Made by a program: the position numbers and the translations under genes
NCBI RefSeq assembly: GCF_002015045.1
Contig: NZ_MUXX01000013.1
Span: 1 to 63,266, forward strand
Reading direction: 5' to 3'
DNA length: 63,266 bases
From: Haemophilus paraphrohaemolyticus
Lineage (GTDB): Bacteria > Pseudomonadota > Gammaproteobacteria > Enterobacterales > Pasteurellaceae
In this document: positions 20,384 through 30,100 of the stretch, in pieces
Numbering within the stretch: the first letter of the stretch is position 1
How the letters are laid out: each line of letters begins with the position of its first letter
The notes under the pieces: generated by a model
Seen by the model: only the letters and a program-made list of their open reading frames with translations
The model's database searches: none
Told to the model about the DNA's origin: nothing

Positions 20384-21421
20384 TTGAGCAAAAGAAGATT
20401 AACCCAAAACCAGCAACGCCGTATTCAATCCAACCACCATAAAAGAATCTCGAAAAAAGAGGTGGAATGGCAAGATGAAATGTTAGGCGAAGTGCAGCAA
20501 GGAGTGGTGGTCACCCGTCACGCTAAACATGCTGATGTAGAAACCGAACAAGGTGAGATTTATCGCTGTAACTTACGTCGTACTCTGAAAAATGTGGTGG
20601 TTGGCGATCAGGTTTCTTGGAGACTTGGTAATGAACAACTACAAGGCATTAGCGGGGTGATTGAAGCGATTTACCCGCGCAAAAACGAACTCAGCCGTCC
20701 CGATTTCTACGATGGCATCAAAGTAATGGCATCTAACATCAACCAGATTATTATTGTCTCTGCCGTCTTGCCAACGCTCTCGCTCAACATTATCGATCGC
20801 TATTTGGTCATTTGTGAAGCGGCAAATATTCCTGCGTTAATCGTGCTCAATAAGGTTGATCTACTCTCTGAAGAAGAGCGACAAGCGGTCAAAAAACAGT
20901 TAGCCATTTACGAAAAAATTGGCTATGAAACCTTGATGCTTTCAGCCGACACAGGCGAAAATATGGAAGCTCTGCACGCTTATTTACGCCAAGGCACTTC
21001 TATTTTCGTGGGGCAATCGGGCGTAGGTAAATCAAGCCTCATCAACCAACTTTTGCCAGAGATCAATGCTTTAACAGGTGCTGTCAGCGATGTTTCAGGC
21101 TTGGGGCAACACACCACCACCGCTTCACGCTTGTATCATCTGCCACTTGGTGGGAATTTGATTGACTCACCAGGGATTCGCGAATTTGGGCTTTGGCATT
21201 TAGAGCCGAACCAAATTACTGACGGCTACCGCGAGTTTCAAAGCGTACTCGGTACCTGCAAATTCCGAGACTGCAAACACGGCAGTGATCCAGGTTGTGC
21301 CATTCGAGAGGCAGTCGAAAAAGGCGAGATCGATCCTATCCGTTTTGAAAATTATCACCGCTTGATCGAAAGCAGAAACGAAAGCAAAAGCCAACGCCAT
21401 TTTAGAACAGAAAATTTATAG
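20384..21421 (+). CDS. rsgA: Ribosome small subunit GTPase RsgA
   Basis: RsgA is a circularly permuted GTPase that checks late 30S assembly and releases RbfA. It has 345 residues. After an OB-fold (residues ~35-110), the motifs come in permuted order: G4 LNKVDLL, then G1 [10 protein letters not shown], then G3 [11 protein letters not shown]-terminal zinc knuckle [14 protein letters not shown] follows. I accept the TTG at 20384 as start because [14 protein letters not shown] matches the family N-terminus. Only 4 bp separate it from rnhB, so the two are translationally close. Confidence 0.94.
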   Translation: MSKRRLTQNQQRRIQSNHHKRISKKEVEWQDEMLGEVQQGVVVTRHAKHADVETEQGEIYRCNLRRTLKNVVVGDQVSWRLGNEQLQGISGVIEAIYPRKNELSRPDFYDGIKVMASNINQIIIVSAVLPTLSLNIIDRYLVICEAANIPALIVLNKVDLLSEEERQAVKKQLAIYEKIGYETLMLSADTGENMEALHAYLRQGTSIFVGQSGVGKSSLINQLLPEINALTGAVSDVSGLGQHTTTASRLYHLPLGGNLIDSPGIREFGLWHLEPNQITDGYREFQSVLGTCKFRDCKHGSDPGCAIREAVEKGEIDPIRFENYHRLIESRNESKSQRHFRTENL

Positions 21422-21424
21422 AAA

Positions 21425-22021
21425 ATGACAGAATTTGTATATCCCAACGCCAAGCTCATCGCAGGTGTGGACGAAGTAGGCAGAGGCCCGTTAGTCGGGG
21501 CAGTTGTGACCGCTGCGGTAATTTTAGACCCTAATAACCCGATTGAAGGCTTGGCAGATTCGAAAAAATTAAGCGAGAAGAAACGCCTCACCCTTGCTGA
21601 AGAGATTAAAGCGAAAGCACTATGCTGGTCACTCGGACGAGCTGAACCCAAAGAAATTGATGAACTTAATATTCTGCACGCAACGATGCTTGCAATGCAA
21701 CGTGCTGTAGATGGCTTAAGCATTCAGCCTGATTTTGTGCTTGTCGATGGCAACCGCGTGCCAGCAAGTCTTTCTATTCCCGCACAAGCGGTCGTAAAAG
21801 GCGATAGTTTGGTAAAAGAGATTAGTGCAGCCTCGATTTTAGCAAAAGTCGCCCGCGATCAAGAGATGGACGAACTAGACCAACAATTCCCCGAATACGG
21901 TTTTGCCAAACACAAAGGCTACCCAACCAAACTGCATTTTGAAAAACTTGCCGAACTTGGTGCAACCCAATATCATCGCAAAAGTTTTGCACCAGTGGCA
22001 AAAGCATTAAATTTAAAATAA
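21425..22021 (+). CDS. rnhB: Ribonuclease HII
   Basis: RNase HII cuts RNA-DNA hybrids and starts removal of single ribonucleotides misincorporated in DNA. It has 198 residues. The catalytic DE pair is in [13 protein letters not shown] (residues 14-26), with further acidic residues in VLVDGNRVP and in the later [22 protein letters not shown] is the GYxTxxH family mark. It lies in the tight cluster rsgA-rnhB-hinT-ycfL. Confidence 0.95.
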   Translation: MTEFVYPNAKLIAGVDEVGRGPLVGAVVTAAVILDPNNPIEGLADSKKLSEKKRLTLAEEIKAKALCWSLGRAEPKEIDELNILHATMLAMQRAVDGLSIQPDFVLVDGNRVPASLSIPAQAVVKGDSLVKEISAASILAKVARDQEMDELDQQFPEYGFAKHKGYPTKLHFEKLAELGATQYHRKSFAPVAKALNLK

Positions 22022-22033
22022 GAGGAACTAACA

Positions 22034-22399
22034 ATGACTACAGAAAAAACCTACGAAGAAACCATCTTCAGCAAAATCATTCGCAAAGAAATCCCTGCGA
22101 ATATCGTTTACCAAGATGAATTAGTGACCGCTTTCCGCGATATCGCACCACAAGCGGCAACACACATCTTAATCATCCCAAACAAATTCATCCCAACGCT
22201 TAACCACGTAACCGCAGAAGATGAGCTTGTGCTAGGTCGTTTAATTACTGTGGCGTCAAAACTTGCTAAAGAAGAAGGCATTGCCGAAGATGGCTACCGT
22301 TTAATTATGAACTGCAACGCCCACGGTGGGCAAGAAGTCTTCCATATCCATATGCACTTAGTCGGTGGCGAGCCATTAGGCAAAATGTTGAGTAAATAA
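22034..22399 (+). CDS. hinT: HIT-family purine nucleoside phosphoramidase
   Basis: HinT hydrolyses AMP-lysine and other phosphoramidates. It has 121 residues with the histidine triad [10 protein letters not shown] near the C-terminus. The N-terminal [14 protein letters not shown] is typical of the bacterial hinT/ycfF group. RBS AGAGGAACTAACA precedes the ATG. ycfL starts one base after its stop, the same gene order as in E. coli (hinT-ycfL). Confidence 0.95.
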   Translation: MTTEKTYEETIFSKIIRKEIPANIVYQDELVTAFRDIAPQAATHILIIPNKFIPTLNHVTAEDELVLGRLITVASKLAKEEGIAEDGYRLIMNCNAHGGQEVFHIHMHLVGGEPLGKMLSK

Positions 22400-22400
22400 A

Positions 22401-22757
22401 ATGCGTAAATTTTTATCTTTAGCCATTTTTTCTCTCTTTTTGACCGCTTGTGGTAGTAATCCACAAAGCTACATCACGCCAAAATCAAGCCCAATTGTGA
22501 ACATTGATTCAAGCTTAAATGCAACTTTGGACGTGAAGGCAAAATCAGACTATTTAACGATTAAAAACCTAAGCGAACAAGCGGTTAATTTTGCTTATAA
22601 ATTGTTTTGGTATGACGGCAAAGGGGTAACTCAAGCCGCAGAACTCTCGCCACAAACTTGGCAGCCCGTTACTTTACGAACAAAAGAAACGATGAAAATT
22701 GAGTTGGAAAAGCCAACAGAAGAGAGTGAAAATTATCGGGTTTATTTAAAACCGTAG
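22401..22757 (+). CDS. ycfL: YcfL family lipoprotein
   Basis: A 118-residue lipoprotein of the YcfL (DUF1425) family, function unknown. The signal peptide ends in the lipobox LTAC with the modified cysteine at residue 17. The later ITIKNLSEQAVNF-like segment and KLFWYDGKG match the family's immunoglobulin-like fold. It directly follows hinT. A terminator comes 30 bp after the stop, closing the rsgA-rnhB-hinT-ycfL cluster. Confidence 0.85.
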   Translation: MRKFLSLAIFSLFLTACGSNPQSYITPKSSPIVNIDSSLNATLDVKAKSDYLTIKNLSEQAVNFAYKLFWYDGKGVTQAAELSPQTWQPVTLRTKETMKIELEKPTEESENYRVYLKP

Positions 22758-22786
22758 ATATAAAGGCATAATAGACATATAGAATA

Positions 22787-22815
22787 AAAACGGCACTTTC
22801 GTGCCGTTTTGCTTA
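22787..22815. terminator. Terminator of ycfL
   Basis: Perfect 10-bp stem AAAACGGCAC / GTGCCGTTTT around TTTC, the stem ending in T's. Confidence 0.88.
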
Positions 22816-22865
22816 TCTATTTACAACTCTCAACAAATCAATCTACTACCGCTCAATTATTTTTC

Positions 22866-23063
22866 TTATTTCCATTCCACCATAGCTTCAACAAAATTCA
22901 ATAATTTCGCCCGATCTTTCGTATTTAGTTGTGTAAGTAATTCGTCAAATTGGCGAGATTTCAACGCCAACTTAAAAACAAAGTTAAATTTAGCTAAAAC
23001 TGGCTTTTCGGTAAAACAAAATCGTTGAATTGGTTTGGGTATCGAGTCTACGTCAGCACCTGA
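22866..23063 (-). pseudogene. Headless C-terminal gene fragment
   Basis: A 65-codon minus-strand frame without a proper start codon reads DVDSIPKPIQRFCFTEK, then SRQFDELLTQLNTKDRAK and LLNFVEAMVEWK before the stop. It looks like the end of a real protein. The upstream part was apparently replaced by the metal island whose promoter begins 21 bp further on. I cannot name the family. Confidence 0.35.
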
Positions 23064-23083
23064 TTAAATGTACGTTTTATGAC

Positions 23084-23114
23084 TTGACATTGTAGTTACT
23101 ACAGACTTTATGAT
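23084..23114 (+). promoter_or_regulatory. MerR-type metal-responsive promoter
   Basis: -35 TTGACA (23084-23089) and -10 TATGAT (23109-23114) are held apart by a 19-bp spacer with the dyad TTGTAGTTACTACAG. An overlong spacer containing the operator is the hallmark of promoters that MerR-family activators (ZntR, CadR, PbrR) open by DNA distortion. It drives the CDF gene and, behind it, the merR gene. The layout is seen; the regulator pairing is inferred from adjacency. Confidence 0.85.
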
Positions 23115-23149
23115 TCTTGCAAAGTAAATCAAATAGTTAAGAAAATAAA

Positions 23150-23827
23150 ATGAAAGAAGTTTCTATAGTAAAAAATGATACTCCTAAAGAATATCAGCAA
23201 CATGCATCTTGCCCTCATAGTCAAATCTCTAAAAATAAAATGGTATTAGGCATTAGTTTTGCAATTATTACCTTTTATATGGTTGTTGAATTTCTAGGGG
23301 GATATTGGTTTAACAGCCTTACTTTGATGGCTGATGCTGGGCATATGGCAAATGATAGTTTATCTATTTTTTTAGCATGGATTGGGTTATTTTTAAGTCT
23401 AAGATGGCAAAAATGGTTCGCTTTAATCAATGGAATTTCATTAGTTTGGGTCTCTATTTGGATTTTCATCGAGGCTATAACACGTTGGCAGGCTCCGATA
23501 GAAATAGCCGCTTTGCCAATGTTAGGTGTAGCTTTACTAGGGTGTGGGATTAATTTGTTGGTAGCTTTTATAATGCTAAAAAGTAATCGCCATAATTTGA
23601 ATATTCGTGCAGCATATTTGCATGTTTTAGTAGATTTATTTGGTTCGGTTGTTGCTATTATTGCAGGAATAAGTGCTTATTGGTTAAATTGGCAATGGGT
23701 TGATGTAGTCGCTAGTGGTATTTTAAGTCTTTTTGTCTTATACAGCGGTATTTCCACAGTTTCTAGAGCTGTTAAATCCTTGTATGATAGTAATACAAAT
23801 TTCTTATTAGATGATCATTCTCATTAA
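23150..23827 (+). CDS. CDF-family metal efflux protein without cytoplasmic domain
   Basis: A cation diffusion facilitator of the ZitB/CzcD type, exporting Zn2+, Cd2+ or similar ions in exchange for protons. Of 225 residues nearly all are membrane: six hydrophobic segments. The metal site is formed by TLMADAGHMANDSLS (TM2, D and H/D) and LHVLVDLFGSVVAI (TM5, H-x3-D). Typical members have about 300 residues with an ~80-residue cytoplasmic domain; here the protein stops right after TM6 with a short tail ending DDHSH. The stop is clean, with no sign of downstream domain sequence. It is co-transcribed with merR, 24 bp apart, behind a MerR-type promoter. The A+T-rich sequence suggests acquisition. 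Confidence 0.88.
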   Translation: MKEVSIVKNDTPKEYQQHASCPHSQISKNKMVLGISFAIITFYMVVEFLGGYWFNSLTLMADAGHMANDSLSIFLAWIGLFLSLRWQKWFALINGISLVWVSIWIFIEAITRWQAPIEIAALPMLGVALLGCGINLLVAFIMLKSNRHNLNIRAAYLHVLVDLFGSVVAIIAGISAYWLNWQWVDVVASGILSLFVLYSGISTVSRAVKSLYDSNTNFLLDDHSH

Positions 23828-23851
23828 AGTAAAAAATTGCTTGAGGAAATA

Positions 23852-24244
23852 ATGAAAATTAACGAATTAAGTAAATCTACGCATACTAATATTGAAACTA
23901 TCCGCTACTATGAAAAGCAAGGAGTATTACAGCCACCTAAGCGATTGGCTAATGGTTATCGATATTATGATGAAGAAAGTGTAGAACAATTAAAATTTAT
24001 CAAAAAATGTCGAACGTTGGGTTTCTCTTTAGAGAATATTAAGGCACTCAATCGTATTAAATTTAGTATGAAAGATCATTATCAAGCAGATCAATTAGTA
24101 CTTAATCAACTTATTCAAGTGGAAAATAAAATATCTCAATTATTAGAAATTAAAGATTTTTTACAGTCAATTGTTACCGAAAGTGAACATAATGAAGAGG
24201 AATGTAAAGCAATAGAAGGATTGAAAAGCGAATGCAATTTGTAA
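23852..24244 (+). CDS. MerR-family metal-sensing regulator
   Basis: A 130-residue MerR regulator. The N-terminal winged helix reads MKINELSKSTHTNIETIRYY then YEKQGVLQPPKR and NGYRYYDEESVEQL. A dimerisation helix follows, and the C-terminus carries the metal site EECKAIEGLKSEC with two cysteines nine apart, as in ZntR/CadR/PbrR. I chose the ATG at 23852, just after TTGAGGAAATA, over an upstream TTG. It most likely senses Cd2+, Pb2+ or Zn2+ and activates the 19-bp-spacer promoter in front of the CDF gene. The exact metal cannot be read from the sequence. Confidence 0.9.
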   Translation: MKINELSKSTHTNIETIRYYEKQGVLQPPKRLANGYRYYDEESVEQLKFIKKCRTLGFSLENIKALNRIKFSMKDHYQADQLVLNQLIQVENKISQLLEIKDFLQSIVTESEHNEEECKAIEGLKSECNL

Positions 24245-24277
24245 AAATACTCAGAAATTTGACCGCTCTTTAGGAAG

Positions 24278-24320
24278 AAAAAATGCCGCCTAAATTTTTA
24301 TATTCAGGCGGCATTTTATT
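24278..24320. terminator. Terminator of cpdB (bidirectional)
   Basis: 11-bp stem AAATGCCGCCT / AGGCGGCATTT with a 14-nt loop, A-rich to the left and T-rich to the right, between convergent merR and cpdB. Confidence 0.85.
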
Positions 24321-24330
24321 TTTCTAATTA

Positions 24331-26304
24331 TTATTTAGATAAATCAATTTGATACACGGCAAAACCGATTTCGTCAGTACCCACCTGTTTCATCGGATAT
24401 TGTGCTTTTTCAGCGATAAATTTCGCCGCTTGTTCGCTTGGCGATGTTTCAAAACGGACATCTAATTTATCGTTACCTGTGATAGGCACAAAACGCCAGT
24501 TTTTATCCGCATTTGGATTGACTGAACCCTCTTTCTCACTGGTTGCTTTAATATAATCAGCCAAAATTTGACGGCTTTCATCAGGCGAAGCATAAACAAT
24601 ATGTTTATCACCAGTACCTGGGAATTTATTGCCGTAAGCACGATAGTTATTCGTTGCAATCAAAAATTCTGCTTTTGGATCAACTGGTTTACCTTGATAG
24701 GTTAAATTTACTACGCGATGTGATTCTGGATTGATCAATTTACATTCACCATCATAACGTGCAGGTTTGGTTAGATCGTATTCATAATTGACACCATCAA
24801 TCACATCAAAGTTATAAGTGCGGAACCCTTCCCAATCAATTAATGATTGAGGTTTATCACTTGTAGGGTCAATTTGTTTAAACATACCAGCACTACATTC
24901 TAACCATTCTTTTAATTGTTCGCCTGTCGCTTTAACAACCACTAGCGTATTTGGATAAAGGTATAAGTCTGCCGCATTACGGAAAGTTAATTCACCTTTG
25001 TTCACTTCGGTATAGCCTGTTGGGTCATTTTTACGACCACCCGCTTTAAATGGAGCACCTGCACTTAAAATAGGCAAACCAGTCATTTCTGCCACACTTG
25101 GTGCCACTTTTTCAACGTATGCTTTTTGTGCTTGGTTTACAATTTGAATGGTTGGATCATCTTGTACTAATGCAAGGTAACTATACATATTGTCTGTAGC
25201 TTTGCCGATAGGTTGAGACACAAATTTACGTGTTGCTTCGTGAACTGGTGCTAAAAGAGCGGTGATTTCTGGGTCATTTTTTGCGAGTGCTTTTTTGGTT
25301 TCTACATCATAAATTGGACGAAGCACCGCTTTGCCTGAAGTCACAATCCATTTACCTTTGTGTTCTGTTAAACCTAAATCTACCACACTGATATTATTTG
25401 CCCAATAGCCAGCCATACTTTCTGGTACGCCTTTTACGGTACCATTTACGATGTCTGTATTTGGTGATTTCGCAAATTCTTTATTTGGGAATAAACGGTG
25501 TGAGTGACCAAAAATAACCGCATCAATATGTGGAACATCCGCTAAATAGAATGCAGAGTTTTCAGCACCTTCTTTGTATGGTTCATCAGACGGGCCAGTG
25601 TGAGCTAATGCAACGATAATATCTGCCCCTTTTTTCTTCATTTCAGGGACATATTTTTGTGCTGTTTTTACAATATCACGGGTTTCCACTTTACCTTGAA
25701 GGTTCGCTTTATCCCAAACTATAATTTGTGGCGGTACAAAACCAATATAACCTATTTTTAATTTATGTGTTTTGCCATTATTATCCACCACAGATTTTTC
25801 TTGAATGACATAAGGTGTGAAATAAGGTTCTTCAGTTCCGACTTTTACTACGTTGGCATTTACAATTGGGAATTTAGCTTGTTTGATACAGTCAGCTAAA
25901 TAATCTAAACCATAGTTAAATTCGTGGTTACCTAATGTACCCACTTCATAATTCATCGCATTTAAACAATCGACCGCAGGGTTAGATTTGCCTTCTTTAT
26001 AGCCTTGTGCAGCTTGATAGTCTGCAATTGGATTACCTTGAATTAGGTCACCGTTATCTACTAATACGCTATTTTTTACTTCAGCACGTGCTTGGCGAAT
26101 AAGGCTTGCCGCACGAGTAAACCCGAATTTATCGGTTGGTGCATCTTTATAATAGTCAAAATCAGTTAAGAAACTATGAATATCTGTTGTTGCCACAATG
26201 CGTAGATCAATATCGCTCTTTCCTTTTGCCATCGCAAAACGGTTTACACTTAATGCAAGAAGACTGGTCGCACCAATTTGAATAAAATTACGTCTGTTCA
26301 TCAT
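24331..26304 (-). CDS. cpdB: 2',3'-cyclic-nucleotide 2'-phosphodiesterase, Tat-type signal
   Basis: CpdB is a periplasmic enzyme that hydrolyses 2',3'-cyclic nucleotides and 3'-nucleotides so that nucleosides can be taken up. It has 657 residues. The metallophosphatase domain shows [35 protein letters not shown] and [12 protein letters not shown]; the C-terminal 5'-nucleotidase domain follows from about residue 370. The signal peptide has twin arginines, NRRNFIQIG, then a modest hydrophobic stretch and AMA, which suggests Tat export. The start at 26304 is set by a GGAG five bases upstream. aphA lies 91 bp upstream on the same strand, making a phosphatase pair. Confidence 0.92.
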   Translation of the reverse strand: MMNRRNFIQIGATSLLALSVNRFAMAKGKSDIDLRIVATTDIHSFLTDFDYYKDAPTDKFGFTRAASLIRQARAEVKNSVLVDNGDLIQGNPIADYQAAQGYKEGKSNPAVDCLNAMNYEVGTLGNHEFNYGLDYLADCIKQAKFPIVNANVVKVGTEEPYFTPYVIQEKSVVDNNGKTHKLKIGYIGFVPPQIIVWDKANLQGKVETRDIVKTAQKYVPEMKKKGADIIVALAHTGPSDEPYKEGAENSAFYLADVPHIDAVIFGHSHRLFPNKEFAKSPNTDIVNGTVKGVPESMAGYWANNISVVDLGLTEHKGKWIVTSGKAVLRPIYDVETKKALAKNDPEITALLAPVHEATRKFVSQPIGKATDNMYSYLALVQDDPTIQIVNQAQKAYVEKVAPSVAEMTGLPILSAGAPFKAGGRKNDPTGYTEVNKGELTFRNAADLYLYPNTLVVVKATGEQLKEWLECSAGMFKQIDPTSDKPQSLIDWEGFRTYNFDVIDGVNYEYDLTKPARYDGECKLINPESHRVVNLTYQGKPVDPKAEFLIATNNYRAYGNKFPGTGDKHIVYASPDESRQILADYIKATSEKEGSVNPNADKNWRFVPITGNDKLDVRFETSPSEQAAKFIAEKAQYPMKQVGTDEIGFAVYQIDLSK

Positions 26305-26395
26305 AAAAACTCCACAAAAATTTTGAAAAAGTAGGCGGATAGAAATCCGCCCACATAAATATGTTTATCCTATTTTAAGATCATTCAACACTATT

Positions 26396-27103
26396 TTAAT
26401 AGCTTGAGTTAATTAAAACTTCTTCGCCATAACCGCCTAAAGTTGGCATTGGCTGGTAAGTTGAGTTTGCCGCACGCATTAGACGAATACCACGAATACC
26501 CGCTTCTTTCGCGGCTAAAATATCATCATCGCTGTCGCCATAGTGGATAGTCACTTTATGGGCAATAATACCAGGGGTTTTATTATATTTTGTCGTACGT
26601 TCACGACCGCCCATAAATTCCACTGGATGCATATTTTTAATATCAAATGCTTTTTGTAATACAGGGGTTACGCCATCGGTTTTACCTGCTGTACGACCCG
26701 TAATAAAGTAAATTTGGTCGCCACGCTCTTGGTGCATTTTGATTAAATCGGCACCAATTTGTTTTGGAATTGAGTAATTATCACACCCTGCATTTACTTC
26801 ATTCCAGAAGTCTTGATTTTTTAAGTAATCTTGTTTGCCTGGTGAGTATTTTTGCTGACCGTAGTAGAAGCAAGGGCTACTAAATAACACGGTATCGTCA
26901 ATGTCAAAGCTCACATTAATCGGTGCTTTGCCCTCTAATTCTTTTTTAATTTGATCAACTGAAATCCAGTGAATGGGTTGTTCAACCAACATTTCACGGG
27001 CGTTAGTGCCTGATTGAGTGTAAGGCTCAGTTTTAGACGCAAATGCTGGCATCATTAAACTACCGATAACGACTGCTAATGAGAGTTTAGTTAATTTGTT
27101 CAT
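26396..27103 (-). CDS. aphA: Class B acid phosphatase
   Basis: A periplasmic class B non-specific acid phosphatase of the DDDD superfamily, which removes phosphate from nucleotides and other monoesters. It has 235 residues with a signal peptide (KLSLAVVIGSLMMPAFA, cut near residue 23). Motif I is FDIDDTVLFSSPCF around residue 77 and the last motif is HYGDSDDDILAAKEAG. It sits upstream of cpdB, with which it shares the role of nucleotide salvage outside the inner membrane. The uptake-sequence dyad upstream separates it from tpsA. Confidence 0.93.
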   Translation of the reverse strand: MNKLTKLSLAVVIGSLMMPAFASKTEPYTQSGTNAREMLVEQPIHWISVDQIKKELEGKAPINVSFDIDDTVLFSSPCFYYGQQKYSPGKQDYLKNQDFWNEVNAGCDNYSIPKQIGADLIKMHQERGDQIYFITGRTAGKTDGVTPVLQKAFDIKNMHPVEFMGGRERTTKYNKTPGIIAHKVTIHYGDSDDDILAAKEAGIRGIRLMRAANSTYQPMPTLGGYGEEVLINSSY

Positions 27104-27131
27104 AAAGAATCCTCTTTTTTATGATTGAAAT

Positions 27132-27174
27132 AAGCGGTCAATTCCGTGAAAAGTTTCACAAAAATTGACTGCTT
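27132..27174. terminator. Uptake-sequence-like dyad terminator of tpsA
   Basis: AAGCGGTCAATT / AATTGACTGCTT arms with an inner GTGAAA-AG-TTTCAC hairpin. It lies just after the tpsA stop and before the aphA start, and resembles the rpoD terminator at 33336. Confidence 0.75.
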
Positions 27175-27182
27175 GATGGGTT

Positions 27183-30100
27183 TTAGTGTCTTACACGTAC
27201 TTTATAATTTACCTTATTATTTTTAATAAGTTGTAAATTTACTGCACGTATTGGTTTTACTACCTGTCTTACTTTTTCAGGAATTTTTGCTTCAACTTGT
27301 TTTTTTATCGCTGTAGTAGCTTCCGCTTTAAAATGTATTTGGCGACTATGATGATTTTTCATCTCAGTACGAGATTTCACACCTTTGACTACAACTGTAT
27401 CCTGTGTTGCATTCATGCCAGCATTAGTTGCTGTTTGCTGATGTTTAGCGTTAACCTCTAATTTTGCATCCGCTTTCACACCTGCAATGGAACCGTTATT
27501 CCAGTCATTTTTTGCTGCTTCTGCCCACTTATCTGTAGTTGGTACAGCAAGTTTACCACTACCATTCGCAGCAAGGCTTACACTTACTTCATTGACTTTA
27601 TTGGCTAATTGCTCACTGTGAGAGTCGCCTGAAATCGTACCGCTTGCCTGGTTAGCATTGACAGAGCCACCGATAAATTTCGCATCACCACCAGCATTGA
27701 TTTTAGCTGTATCGGTGTTGAGAGTGGTTTCGGTATATGTTTCATTACGCACCACATTCACAGCAAGATGGCCGCTACCTGAAGACGGAGCCCATTTTTG
27801 TTCAGCCACGCCACCACCTAGTTTTAAGCCTACTGAAACATCAGTTTTGTTCACGCTATCTGTTGCTGCCGTTAACGCTAAATTGCCTTTGCCTGCATTA
27901 AGATTGAGCTGTTCAGAGGTTGAGGTCACGCCTTTTAAATTCACTCCGTTTTGAGCTTGAATGCTCACATTTTTACCGTTTACTGCCACGCCTGTGTGCG
28001 TTTGGCTGTTTTCAGTGTTTACGCCTACATTTGTATTAAAGCCTGCATTTGCTACTTTAGCTCCAATATTCACGCCTGTTGCGACAGAGGCTGCCACATT
28101 TTGAACGTGATTATTGCCCGCTGTAATGTTCACACGTTTGCCAGAAAGTTGAGCATTTTCAACCGCTTGCACGTTTGTGCCTTGCAAATTCAATACGCCT
28201 TGTGTTTGCACATTTACGTTTTTACCCGCAATGGTGTTCGTCACCGCTTGGCTTTGGTTGCCGTTTTTACCATTTGCAGAAAGGCTTAAATCAATAGATG
28301 GAACTGCTGCACCTGCTGATGGCACAACCATTGCACCAACACCTACTTTCGCTTCAAAACCACCACCTGATTGGGTTTTACTGCTTGTTGCTTGGCTGAA
28401 TTGAGCACTTTGAGCTTGAATATTCACATTTTCACTTGCGTTAATATTTGCTTGACTATTAAATTTGCCTGTGTGAATGTTCACGTTTTTCGCATTAATT
28501 GAGCCTTGCACAGCATTGCTTTCTTGGCTAGCAGATTGATTGTAATTTGCTCCTACTTTTGCTGCAACGTTAAAGCGTTGGAAGTCGGTAGTATCGGCTG
28601 AAACGCCTAAACTCGCCCCAGCCGAAAGGCTGTTTTTCTCAACACGATTTGCAACTGCTACAAATTGATGGCTGCTTGAATTAAATTGTGCCGTTTCTCC
28701 TGCGCTGTATTGGGTAGCATTATCTTGAATGTGGTTTGCATTCACGCTGATATTTTTGCCTGCTTGTAACTGCGTTGCGGTATGCGTTATGCTTGATACG
28801 GTTTCACGTCCACCTTTTGCAGCAAGTTCTGCTTCCACGCTGAAAGCTTTGGATTTATCAATGCTCGCAGACACGGTGAGATCAACATTCACATTATTGC
28901 CAAAGCTATTTGTACTATTTTTCGCAGTAGTGTGGAGTACCTCTTTCGCATTTTCTTGAATATTTCCGCCTGCTTGCACTTGGCTGCCTTGATGCTCAAT
29001 GCGATTTGCATTAAGTTTTACATCATTTGCCGCTGAAAGTTTGCTTACTTGGGCTTTGTTTTCCACGCTTGAATTCAAGGAATGAGCTACGCCAACACCT
29101 AAAGTGGCACTTAATTTGTTCTCGGTTACGGTGCCGCTCAAACCAATATTCACTTCGTTTTTCACGCTGTTGTTAATGCTTTGATTTTGGGCCGCTTGTG
29201 TCGTGATTTTATCCGCGTTAATGACTAAATTACCGTGAGTTGCCGCCACTTCACTACCTGAAACAGTCACAGTTTTTGCATTCAATGCTACATCATTACC
29301 TTTTACGCTTGAACCTGTATGCGTTGTTGTGTGACTATTTTGGCTGTTATTGTAAACGTTCAAGCCCAAGTGGAATTTACCTTCTGCATTTACAGCATCT
29401 GCTTTTTTCTCTTTGCTGATTTCAACATCCGCATCCACGCTTGGCTTACCTTTGTTATTATCAAGGTTGAGATTTGCGGTTAAATGCCCGTGTTGGAATG
29501 ATGTTTTGAGGCTGTCGAAACCGCCCGCGAAACTAAAACCAGCCTTGCTTGATTCCGTACGAACATGGTTAGTTGCACCTTTCACTTCAATACCACTTTT
29601 TGCTGCAATATCGAGCAACCCTGCAGATTGCACGGTTGAGCCCACAATGCTCACGTTTTTGTTGGTAGAAAGTTGGAGATTTGATTCTGATTTTAAAGTT
29701 GAACCTTTTGCAGTAGAGGTATGTGTATAGCTACTTTGGCGAGCCTTGGTAATATCAAAAATAGTACCTTGACGAGCGTAATCAACTGCAGTGGTTTTCG
29801 CTTGAGTGCTATCAATAACTAATGCACCTGCATTGCCTTTTACCACACCATTACCGCCCGTTACGACACGGCTGCCTGAAATATGCACGCCACGGCTTGC
29901 ATCTAAAGTCGTATCGCCTTTCACGGTAATATCTGCCCCGTGAACAGTTTCTGCACTTCTACCTGTACCAACGGTTTTAGAGCCTGCTAAACCACCCCAG
30001 AAACGCATATCATCGCTGAGGTTATAACTTTCGCTAGATCTTTCTGAGCCGAATGAAAGCGAACCGCTATTTTTCGCGAGCAATGTACCATCTACATTTG

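Noticed and set aside
22801..23028. Plus-strand 75-codon frame after ycfL
   Set aside because: It begins inside the ycfL terminator; the opposite strand gives the more protein-like reading.
27658..28404. Several open frames on the plus strand opposite tpsA (up to 112 codons)
   Set aside because: They mirror the repetitive tpsA coding sequence, have odd composition rich in C, F and H, and lack ribosome-binding sites.
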